Positions 1 to 5,625 of a stretch of 5,625 nucleotides of DNA are shown here, in pieces. The translations under genes were made by a program, and so were the position numbers. Below the pieces are notes generated by a model. That model saw nothing but the letters and a program-made list of their open reading frames with translations. It was not told the origin of the DNA and searched no databases. Position 1 is the stretch's first letter; the number at the start of each line of letters is the position of its first letter. This DNA is from Elusimicrobiota bacterium (GTDB lineage Bacteria > Elusimicrobiota > Elusimicrobia > Elusimicrobiales > UBA9959), in contig DAOWGR010000144.1 in NCBI GenBank assembly GCA_030637365.1, forward strand, positions 1-5,625, read 5' to 3'.

Positions 1-1459
1 CCGCTCCCGATGAAGCTATAATAAGACCGCTGACGGTTCCAAGAACGGTCGCGAACGCTATGGCTGAAATAATGGCAAACAGAAATGTGCCGAATGATTG
101 GGCCAAAAGCGGCGCCGACATATTATTGGTAAGCGGATTAACCACATTATTAATCATGGCGCCAAGCCCCATATACATGGTTAGTATATAGAAGAATCCG
201 ATTGCCGCTATGGCGACTATCGTGGATTTTCTGGCGCATGCCGGTGTCGGCACGGTATAGTAACGGATCAAAATATGCGGAAGAGCGGCGGTGCCGAGAA
301 ATAAGGCTAACATTAGAGACAGGAAGTCCAGTTTTTCCAAAGGCGTTCCTTCCACTTTGAACTTTAAGCCTGGGCGCATAATCTTATTTCCGGGTGTGAT
401 GCCGGAAGCAAAAATTGTTACCTTGTCTTCGCCGTTTTTGAAACTGAATTTTTTCCAGCGTTTGATTTTGGTTTCTTTATCTCCGAGTATGGATAAAAAT
501 TCAAACGCGCCGACTTTGCCCGTTTTGGCTTCTTCGCCCGTTTTTCCTTTTATCGCTACAAGGTTGCCGACTTGTCTGAGTTGATTGGTTTTAGATTCCT
601 CAGCGCCGTTAATCAATTTTATATCCGGTTTGACGACTACGGATTGAGTTTCATTCAATGATAATTTGCCGTCGTTATCGGAGACTTTCCACCATGTCGG
701 TTTATTCTCCGAAACAAGCTTCACGAAAGTTACGCCTTTCACATCATGCTGCGTTATGAATTTATAAGCTCTGTTTCTTGGAATAATTTTATCGGCTTTT
801 TTTACCGCGGTTATGGTTTTGTATTCATAGAACGGAACCTTTCCGGCTTGGTCCGGTTTTGTTTCCAAACCTCTGATGAGCACGGCTATAACCAATACAA
901 GGGAGAAGATTATAAGCAGGCCGCCCTTTAAAAATTGCACATAAGTGGTTGATGTCATTCCGGCGGTGGCCACTATGGTTATAACTATCGCGCCCACCAT
1001 AATAACGCCCACATAATGAGGCAAACCCAAAAGCGGTTCCACAAGCACGCCTGCTCCAACCATCTGAGGTATCAGATAAAATATGGATACCACAAGAGTG
1101 CTGATGGCCGCCGTAAGTTTGATTCCTCTGGAATTAAACTTGGCGTCCAAAGCGTCGGTAAATGTGTATTTGCCGAGTCTTTTCATGGGTTCGGCAACAA
1201 CAAATAATGCCACAATCCAGCCGGCAAGATAGCCGATGGAATAAAGAAAGCCGTCATAGCCGGAAGTCGCTATCATTCCGCAGATGCCGAGGAAGGAAGC
1301 CGCGGATAAATAATCTCCCGCGAACGCTATGCCGTTAACGCTCCAGTGAATCTCGCCGCCGGCGGCAAAATAACCGGAAGCTGATTTGGTGCGTCTGGCC
1401 ATATAAAATGACATGCCCAAAACAAGGGCGACAAAAATTGTAAATATCGCGATAGCCAT
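1..1459 (-). CDS. actP: ActP-like cation/acetate symporter (SSS family), C-terminus cut by window edge
   Basis: Inner-membrane sodium:solute symporter, probably importing acetate or a related short monocarboxylate with a cation. Reading leftward from the ATG at 1459, 486 codons stay open to the edge. ActP-type blocks seen: SGYFAAGG (residues 28-35), AFAGDYLSAASFLG (45-58), TSGYDGFLYSIG (65-76), GKYTFTDA (96-103), LPQMVGAG-like IPQMVGAG (130-137), FLGTAALPHILIRYYTVP (387-404) and ISAIAFATVLGTVSG (464-478). The last resembles the helix that contributes to the Na2 site in PutP and vSGLT. About ten membrane helices are visible; the end of the protein, roughly 160 residues in E. coli ActP, lies outside. 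Residues about 200-370 form one long hydrophilic stretch, some 110 residues longer than the matching loop of E. coli ActP. By helix order it should be periplasmic. The N-terminus lacks the extra leader of E. coli ActP. The start overlaps the DUF485 stop and has a good AGGAGG. The substrate is inferred from family and neighbours; a related carboxylate such as pyruvate or propionate is possible. Confidence 0.9.
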   Translation of the reverse strand, partial: MAIAIFTIFVALVLGMSFYMARRTKSASGYFAAGGEIHWSVNGIAFAGDYLSAASFLGICGMIATSGYDGFLYSIGYLAGWIVALFVVAEPMKRLGKYTFTDALDAKFNSRGIKLTAAISTLVVSIFYLIPQMVGAGVLVEPLLGLPHYVGVIMVGAIVITIVATAGMTSTTYVQFLKGGLLIIFSLVLVIAVLIRGLETKPDQAGKVPFYEYKTITAVKKADKIIPRNRAYKFITQHDVKGVTFVKLVSENKPTWWKVSDNDGKLSLNETQSVVVKPDIKLINGAEESKTNQLRQVGNLVAIKGKTGEEAKTGKVGAFEFLSILGDKETKIKRWKKFSFKNGEDKVTIFASGITPGNKIMRPGLKFKVEGTPLEKLDFLSLMLALFLGTAALPHILIRYYTVPTPACARKSTIVAIAAIGFFYILTMYMGLGAMINNVVNPLTNNMSAPLLAQSFGTFLFAIISAIAFATVLGTVSGLIIASSGA

Positions 1460-1740
1460 TATTTGTCCTCCTTTTTATTGAGGGCTTTCTCTTTGGCATT
1501 GCACATTGAATTGTATATTAACGCCAATATCAAAGCGAAGACAATAAGGCTGAAGCCGTATACAACGGCAAGATTCAATCCGAAGATTATGATGTTTTCC
1601 ATCATAAGGGGTTTGGCTACATTAATGATAACGAAAATGGCGTAGACAATGGCGTATACGGTAAACAAATAAACACCAAGACGCGCTTTATAAGGAGCGG
1701 CATTGTCCGTGCCGCTTTGAGCTGCGGGTTCATGAAGCAT
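1459..1740 (-). CDS. DUF485 (YjcH-like) small membrane protein
   Basis: A 93-residue inner-membrane protein of the DUF485 type, the small partner encoded immediately upstream of ActP symporters (yjcH-actP in E. coli). Its biochemical role is not established; a stabilising or accessory subunit of the symporter is the usual guess. The sequence has a polar N-terminus (residues 1-19), two hydrophobic helices at about 21-43 and 50-75 joined by a short KPLMM-containing turn, and a lysine-rich tail (83-93) that should be cytoplasmic by the positive-inside rule. The length is normal for the family. The ATG at 1740 follows a strong GGAGGT. Its TAA stop overlaps the symporter ATG by one base, and the sensor gene ends 34 bases upstream, so the three form one operon. 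Assignment rests on size, two-helix layout and position next to actP. Confidence 0.85.
   Translation of the reverse strand: MLHEPAAQSGTDNAAPYKARLGVYLFTVYAIVYAIFVIINVAKPLMMENIIIFGLNLAVVYGFSLIVFALILALIYNSMCNAKEKALNKKEDK
1467..1472 (-). promoter_or_regulatory. Ribosome binding site of the symporter gene, inside the DUF485 gene
   Basis: AGGAGG on the minus strand lies 7 bases before the ATG at 1459. It sits in the last codons of the DUF485 gene (Lys-Glu-Asp-Lys-stop). Together with the TAATG stop/start overlap it supports the chosen start and suggests translational coupling of the two membrane proteins. Confidence 0.8.
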
Positions 1741-1745
1741 TTAAG

Positions 1746-1751
1746 ACCTCC
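1746..1751 (-). promoter_or_regulatory. Ribosome binding site of the DUF485 gene
   Basis: GGAGGT on the minus strand, 5 bases before the ATG at 1740, in the 34-base gap after the sensor gene. No terminator-like hairpin is seen in that gap, which supports read-through from the sensor gene. Confidence 0.8.
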
Positions 1752-1774
1752 GATTAGTTTTAATGAAACGAAAT

Positions 1775-4330
1775 TCAGGCTAGCAGGAATTTTACCAAAT
1801 ACTTCAATTTATTGGAAATTTCCACGGTTCCGGCGGTGGCGTTTTTAAGAAGGAGTTTTTCAACTTTCGAAAGATTCTTTGGATTTATAAAATTATCGGG
1901 GAGGATGTTTTTTGCCGCTTGCTCCGTTTGATGTTTTAATCTTAAGCGCATAAGAAAGTCGTAAGATTGCGAGATGGTCTCATATTCATCTTTGTCTATG
2001 ACATTTTTTTCCAGCAGAGCGCCGAGTCTTTCAATGGTGGATAAACCGGCAATATTATTGCGCAGGGCGTAAAGGCGGGCAAAATTCGTTATCAGTTTTA
2101 TCGCTCTTTTAATGTCAAAGGTATCGTGATGTTCGCCGGACGTTTCAACTTCAATATTGCCAAGCATGCCAACGGAAGGTCCGTGTATTATGGCGTTTCG
2201 CGCCAGATTTATAAAGAAAATGCTTTTTCCTTCTATTGTTTTAAATACGGATTCTCTCAAATTTTTTGTAATGGAAATGTCTCCATAATGGCATCGGAAA
2301 TCAAAAAATATATTTACATCTATAAGATCCTGAGGATTGTTAAATTCAGACCATTTTTTAAAATATTCTTTCCATTTGGCTAAGGGCCGGCACCATGCGG
2401 GGTTTTTTGCCATTATGCCGCCTGAACAAAAAGGATAATCCGCTTCATTAAGCCAAGCGGATACTTTTTCTCCCAATTTCAAAAAATAATCTTGAACTTC
2501 TTTCTCCCTGCTTTTATCCACATCTTCAAAAACAATCGCGTTATCCTGATCCGTCACCAGTGTTTGTTCTCCGCGGGCTTGGCTGCCCAAAGTCATAAAG
2601 GCGAATTTTGCCGGCGGCTTTCCCAATCGGCTGATTGCCAATTTTATAAAAGATTCCGTGATGGCGCCGGAAGTGGCGGTAATCACGCGGTTAATATTGG
2701 CCGGCGCCGCGCCGCTGTCTATCAGCGTTTTGATAAGTCCCGGCAAGCGTTTTTGGTTTGCCGCTATTTTTTTGACGCTGGTTTCATTATAGAATTCCCG
2801 TATCATAATGTCTGGTGAATACCATTTAAGCTTAAGCATTTGGTTGCTGTCTATAATGCTTACAATCTCGCCCTCGCTGTTTTTCAGCGGAAGATGGCTT
2901 ATGTTTTTATCCTGCATTAATAAAACCGCTTCAAAAGACAGAGCTTCTTTTGAAAGAGAAATCAGAGGGGAGCTCATGATTTTGGACACGGGTTCATCCG
3001 ATTTGGCGCCTTTGGAGATAATGCTTTCGCGTAAATCATGGTCTGTCACTATGCCGGCGAAATCCTTGCCGTTTTTAACAAGGATGGCGCTGTTTTCAGA
3101 TTTCGTCATTATTTCGGCGGCTTTATTTATCGGCATTGACGCCTGGCAGGGGATTATTTTTTGAGCGGTGTTTTTCAAGTTTTGAGTTAAAGAAAGGAGA
3201 GAGGTTTGAAGTTCCACCAGTATTTTTTCACGGCTTCGGGTCAGTTCTCCCTGAATTTTTTTATGCTGGCTGATATCCTTAATTATAATCACAAAGCCGT
3301 TTTTCTTCATAAAAACAATCTTGGAGGCGGTCAGCAACACATCCGATGTTTTTCCGTCTTTTTGTTTTAATTTGGTTTCAATCGGCTTTGGAATATCGCC
3401 TTTTAAAAGCAGGGCATTGAAGGCTTTAAAATCATTATCATTCTCTTCCTCTAAGATAATATCAGGCAGTTTTAAAGATGAAAATTCATTCTCGCCATAG
3501 CCCAGCATATCAAGGAGAACTTTATTGGAATAAGCCGTCTTGCCGCCTAAAATCATCATTATTCCTTCGGTGGAGGCTTCTATTAATTTGCGGTGCTTCT
3601 CCTCCGATTCTTTTACTTTGTTTTCGGCGTTCCGGCGCGATAATTCCATTTTGTGGCTTTGCCTGTTGATATAGAAAAGCAAGAGAATTATTATGAACAA
3701 TATGCCCAAGGATAATTTTGTGAGATGGTTTTTAAGTTTGTTTATTTCTTTACTGACATCTTCTATATAAATGCCCGTGCCTATTATCCAGTTCCACGGC
3801 TCAAATAAACGGACATGAGAGAGTTTGGGAACTATTTTATCGGGATTGTCTTTCCATTGCCACATATAGTTCACAAAGCCGGATTTTTGTTTATAGGGAG
3901 ATGATTTAACCGTTTTTACAAATTCCACAAATAATTTTTTCCCCGTGGGATCTTGAAAATCGGATAAGTCTTTCCCGTCCATATCCGGCCGGTAGGGATG
4001 CATTATCATATTTGGATGGAGATCCGTTATCCAGAAATAATCTTTTCCTTCATCTCCGTAGCGCAAGTTTTTAACGGCGGAAATTGCTTTTTTTTGAGCT
4101 TGGCGGCGATTTAAAACGCCCTTTTTTTCGTCCGCGTGGAATTTGGCAATCAAGCTGTATGCCGAATCATTGAGTTCGCGGATGGTTTCTCTTTTGCCGG
4201 CCATCATGGTTTTTTCAAAATAAGGGATAATAATAAAAAATATCGTGGAGATAAACAGGATTATCGCAAGCCCGCTCGGCAAGGCTATATGGATAAAAAA
4301 ATTGCCTTTATTATTGGGAGAATGAAGCAT
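1775..4330 (-). CDS. Membrane sensor: Cache-PAS-CBS-CBS-DUF294 nucleotidyltransferase
   Basis: A predicted inner-membrane signalling protein of 851 residues; its target is unknown. Domains in order: TM1 (about 13-38); a periplasmic single-Cache domain (39-192) with YFWITD (98-103), MHPYRPDMDGKDL (110-122), DPTGKKLF (127-134), GFVNYMWQW (151-159) and the closing WNWIIGTGIY (179-188); TM2 (about 206-222); a charged, coiled-coil-like linker (223-247); PAS (243-357); a second helical linker (358-387); two CBS repeats (388-441 with GIVTDHDLR, and 447-502); a DUF294 nucleotidyltransferase (about 515-680) with GSQARGEQ and TDQDNA (582-598), putative metal-binding Asp594 and Asp596, and a later FDFR with Asp677; and a helical DUF294 C-terminal domain (about 690-845). 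There is no kinase, cyclase, HAMP or chemotaxis domain. DUF294 is related to the GlnD-type nucleotidyltransferases, and CBS-DUF294 proteins often neighbour actP. I prefer the ATG at 4330, which leaves a short cytoplasmic tail before TM1. A GTG at 4414 in the same frame would add 28 residues, but no Shine-Dalgarno precedes it. The ribosome site for 4330 is also weak (GGGA, 14 bases away). It is first in the operon with DUF485 and actP, suggesting symporter control. Confidence 0.88.
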   Translation of the reverse strand: MLHSPNNKGNFFIHIALPSGLAIILFISTIFFIIIPYFEKTMMAGKRETIRELNDSAYSLIAKFHADEKKGVLNRRQAQKKAISAVKNLRYGDEGKDYFWITDLHPNMIMHPYRPDMDGKDLSDFQDPTGKKLFVEFVKTVKSSPYKQKSGFVNYMWQWKDNPDKIVPKLSHVRLFEPWNWIIGTGIYIEDVSKEINKLKNHLTKLSLGILFIIILLLFYINRQSHKMELSRRNAENKVKESEEKHRKLIEASTEGIMMILGGKTAYSNKVLLDMLGYGENEFSSLKLPDIILEEENDNDFKAFNALLLKGDIPKPIETKLKQKDGKTSDVLLTASKIVFMKKNGFVIIIKDISQHKKIQGELTRSREKILVELQTSLLSLTQNLKNTAQKIIPCQASMPINKAAEIMTKSENSAILVKNGKDFAGIVTDHDLRESIISKGAKSDEPVSKIMSSPLISLSKEALSFEAVLLMQDKNISHLPLKNSEGEIVSIIDSNQMLKLKWYSPDIMIREFYNETSVKKIAANQKRLPGLIKTLIDSGAAPANINRVITATSGAITESFIKLAISRLGKPPAKFAFMTLGSQARGEQTLVTDQDNAIVFEDVDKSREKEVQDYFLKLGEKVSAWLNEADYPFCSGGIMAKNPAWCRPLAKWKEYFKKWSEFNNPQDLIDVNIFFDFRCHYGDISITKNLRESVFKTIEGKSIFFINLARNAIIHGPSVGMLGNIEVETSGEHHDTFDIKRAIKLITNFARLYALRNNIAGLSTIERLGALLEKNVIDKDEYETISQSYDFLMRLRLKHQTEQAAKNILPDNFINPKNLSKVEKLLLKNATAGTVEISNKLKYLVKFLLA

Positions 4331-4370
4331 ATGTTCAAATTTTATCCCTTTAAATTTATAAATGCAAACG

Positions 4371-4381
4371 ATTGAATCAAT
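4371..4381. repeat. Short perfect dyad, possible operator
   Basis: ATTGA-A-TCAAT is an exact inverted repeat with a one-base centre, 41 bases before the preferred sensor ATG. If transcription starts nearby it could be an operator for the minus-strand operon. The half-sites are short and AT-rich, so chance occurrence is quite possible. The spacing does not fit an FNR/CRP-type site (TTGAT-N4-ATCAA). Confidence 0.2.
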
Positions 4382-4576
4382 GTGTTGCAAATTTTTAGAA
4401 ATGTCATAGTTCACTATATTGTTGTTGATGTTGTGTGCGAATTTTTTTGTTTTAAATTAAATTTTCTCCATAGGATGATTCTTTGGCGGAATATACTGCT
4501 CTGTTCTTTTTCTCATTGGCTAAAGTGGGTTTGGGGTGTCTCCTCTTGAGTTCTCATTAAAGAAGGTTTTAGCATT

Positions 4577-4606
4577 TTGACTATGGCATTTCTATTTAAC
4601 GCATAT
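4577..4606 (+). promoter_or_regulatory. Candidate sigma70-like promoter for the exported-protein gene
   Basis: TTGACT (4577-4582), one base from the consensus -35, is followed after 18 bases by GCATAT (4601-4606), a poor -10 in a TA-rich context. It would give a leader of about 85 bases before the ATG at 4697. A competing -10, TACAAT, lies at 4651-4656. Confidence 0.3.
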
Positions 4607-4650
4607 ATGACATTTTAAAAAAATTAATACCAAAGTTTTCTGCAATTTAC

Positions 4651-4656
4651 TACAAT
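4651..4656 (+). promoter_or_regulatory. Alternative -10 element for the exported-protein gene
   Basis: TACAAT differs from TATAAT at one position and would place the transcript start about 35 bases before the ATG at 4697. No good -35 is seen 16-18 bases upstream, so it would need an activator if used. Confidence 0.3.
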
Positions 4657-4685
4657 CGAATTAATAAACATGTTGGTTATCGGTC

Positions 4686-4691
4686 GGAGGG
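4686..4691 (+). promoter_or_regulatory. Ribosome binding site deciding the start at 4697
   Basis: GGAGGG lies 5 bases before the ATG at 4697. An in-frame ATG at 4670 has no such site and would put nine residues (MLVIGRRVL) before a normal signal peptide, so 4697 is the likely start. Confidence 0.8.
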
Positions 4692-4696
4692 TTTTA

Positions 4697-5563
4697 ATGA
4701 AAAAAATTTACTATTTGTTTTCAGTGATCTTGTTAGGCTGTGTTTGCTCTGCGGCGGCGGAGGTGCGCTTTGCTAATACTTTAGATTTTCGATCGATGAT
4801 TTCACCTATTTTGGCTGCTGCCGCGCCTGTTACCAAATTAAAGCCGGGGTTGAACGAAATAAAGATCGCCCCGGGTATTTTTAAGGGTAAGAAGTCAAAA
4901 GATGAAGGGGGGACAGGTTTCAGGGCGTATGATGTTAAAGGAACTGCGGGAGCTGTTTCATACCTGCACGCGTTCAGTGAGCATTTCGGTTTTAGCGTGC
5001 TTTTGGGGTATGAAAAAGGCGCGGGGAACGCCCCCACGCTTATAAAGGTTAACCAGAACGATTTGCTCGGCGCATATTCCGGTGATGTTACCCAGCAGTC
5101 CTATGTGCTGATGCCGAGCATAATTTATGATCCCTTTGGCGGCCCGGGGGGATTCAGGTTTCCTATTTATGCAGGCTTTGGCTATTACAAAGCCAATGAT
5201 GAACGGGAAATTACCGCGAGCATCGGTGGAGCTACCTATCAAGGCACACTGGAGCAGACTAATACTATTATGGCGCCTGTGTTCGGGCTGGCTCCGGCTT
5301 TTGATGTCTGGAAGTTCAGGATGAACAGTTTCTTTATTATGATGATGGGCAGTAGTACGGAAAAGAGCGGATCCCTGCGCAATGTTACAACCGGAGCAAA
5401 TATGCCGTTATCGTTCGTGGATGATGACTCCAGTGAAATGGTTGGAACAATTGGGGTTGGCGCAAAGTTTACTCCCTGGAACCTCGGTTATACTTTCTCA
5501 TTGATTAAGGAATGTTCTTTTCATTCGTTCAACTGGAGTTTCAACTGGGGCGCCCCGAAGTAA
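4697..5563 (+). CDS. Exported protein of unknown function, probable outer-membrane beta-barrel
   Basis: A 288-residue protein I do not recognise as any named family. The N-terminus is a classical signal peptide: MKK, a hydrophobic core (residues 4-16) and a likely signal peptidase I cut after SAAA (18-21). LLGC at 12-15 is a loose lipobox, so a lipoprotein is a less likely alternative. After a low-complexity, Ala-rich and Lys-rich stretch (about 35-68), the rest consists of alternating polar/hydrophobic segments rich in Gly, Phe, Tyr and Trp separated by Gly/Asn/Asp turns. Examples are AGAVSYLHAFSEHFGFSVLLGY (split at about 84-105), FRFPIYAGFGYY (153-164), GTIGVGAKFTPWNLGYTFSL (250-269) and the final HSFNWSFNWG. 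This resembles OmpA/OmpW-sized barrels, although the C-terminus ends APK rather than in the usual aromatic residue. It is a single-gene unit divergent from the transport operon; a shared function is not shown. Confidence is high for a real exported protein and moderate for the barrel. Confidence 0.75.
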   Translation: MKKIYYLFSVILLGCVCSAAAEVRFANTLDFRSMISPILAAAAPVTKLKPGLNEIKIAPGIFKGKKSKDEGGTGFRAYDVKGTAGAVSYLHAFSEHFGFSVLLGYEKGAGNAPTLIKVNQNDLLGAYSGDVTQQSYVLMPSIIYDPFGGPGGFRFPIYAGFGYYKANDEREITASIGGATYQGTLEQTNTIMAPVFGLAPAFDVWKFRMNSFFIMMMGSSTEKSGSLRNVTTGANMPLSFVDDDSSEMVGTIGVGAKFTPWNLGYTFSLIKECSFHSFNWSFNWGAPK

Positions 5564-5573
5564 AATATCTTAG

Positions 5574-5602
5574 GGGACGTGAGGCTGTCCCATTTTATTT
5601 TT
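5574..5602 (+). terminator. Weak intrinsic-terminator-like hairpin after the exported-protein gene
   Basis: GGGAC (5574-5578) pairs with GTCCC (5587-5591), extended by a G-T pair to a 6-bp stem with a 6-base loop. It is followed by a T-rich tract interrupted by one A (5593-5602), 10 bases after the TAA stop. The stem is short, so it may be inefficient. GGGGAC...GTCCC hairpins of this look also occur as dispersed REP-like repeats in some genomes, which is an alternative reading. Confidence 0.5.
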
Positions 5603-5625
5603 AAAATCCTGTAAAACAAAAAAAC

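Larger units (their letters stand above)
4331..4696. other. Divergent intergenic region, AT-rich, no gene seen
   Basis: 366 bases separate the start of the minus-strand sensor from the start of the plus-strand exported protein. Apart from a possible 28-codon extension of the sensor to a GTG at 4414, I see no gene, tRNA or recognisable riboswitch here. It contains several A/T tracts (for example 4441-4465 and 4615-4626), a small dyad at 4371-4381 and plus-strand promoter-like hexamers. Both transcription units must start in it. The minus-strand promoter is not obvious: TTGATT with TAAATT at 16-base spacing just before the ATG at 4330 is only a weak match. Confidence 0.7.

Noticed and set aside
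291..1207. Plus-strand open frames of 61-97 codons opposite the symporter
   Set aside because: They lie antisense to a clearly recognisable ActP reading frame, have no good ribosome sites and translate to compositionally odd peptides without domain features.
2126..4375. Plus-strand open frames of 63-118 codons opposite the sensor gene
   Set aside because: They are antisense shadows of a continuous multidomain protein; no ribosome sites or family-like motifs.
4371..4381. FNR/CRP-type binding site
   Set aside because: ATTGA-A-TCAAT has a one-base centre, while FNR sites need a four-base spacer; only a generic small dyad remains.
4484..4500. Possible sigma54 promoter (TTGGCGG...CTGCT)
   Set aside because: The GG and GC dinucleotides are 13 rather than 12 bases apart and the flanking bases depart from the consensus.
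4711..5242. Minus-strand open frames opposite the exported-protein gene
   Set aside because: The plus-strand frame has a ribosome site, signal peptide and barrel-like pattern; the antisense frames have none of these.
1..5625. CRISPR array, tRNA, insertion sequence or phage genes
   Set aside because: No regularly spaced repeats, cloverleaf-forming segments, transposase motifs or phage-type proteins were seen on either strand.

Overview
The window carries a compact acetate (or short-chain monocarboxylate) uptake operon on the minus strand and, divergently on the plus strand, one gene for an exported protein of unknown function that looks like a small beta-barrel. The exported protein with its signal peptide and alternating beta-strands, plus GGAGG ribosome binding sites and mid-range base composition, points to a Gram-negative (diderm) bacterium. 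Nothing in the window fixes the phylum. An anaerobic or environmental lineage such as Desulfobacterota or Elusimicrobiota is only a guess.

Minus-strand operon, read from right to left. (1) About 4330 to 1775: a membrane-bound sensor of about 851 residues with the order TM, Cache, TM, PAS, CBS, CBS, DUF294 nucleotidyltransferase, DUF294 C-terminal domain. (2) 1740 to 1459: a 93-residue, two-helix DUF485 (YjcH-like) membrane protein, 34 bases after the sensor. (3) 1459 to the left edge: the first 486 residues of an ActP-like cation/acetate symporter. Its start codon overlaps the DUF485 stop codon (TAATG). The symporter continues beyond base 1, and its last membrane helices are not seen. All three genes appear to be co-transcribed.

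Between the two transcription units (4331 to 4696) is an AT-rich, apparently non-coding region of 366 bases that must hold both promoters. Plus-strand candidates are visible; the minus-strand promoter is unclear. The plus-strand gene (4697 to 5563) encodes the 288-residue exported protein and is followed by a weak terminator-like hairpin.

The main point of interest is the sensor. Proteins with CBS and DUF294 domains are commonly found beside ActP/DUF485 symporter genes, usually with a soluble cyclic-nucleotide-binding domain at the N-terminus. Here that input is replaced by a periplasmic Cache domain plus a cytoplasmic PAS domain. There is no histidine kinase, cyclase or chemotaxis output, so the only visible catalytic output is a nucleotidyltransferase with its active-site residues intact. 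A testable model is that the Cache domain reads external carboxylate, PAS and CBS read internal redox or adenylate state, and the nucleotidyltransferase controls the symporter. The symporter is itself unusual in having a large hydrophilic, probably periplasmic, insertion.
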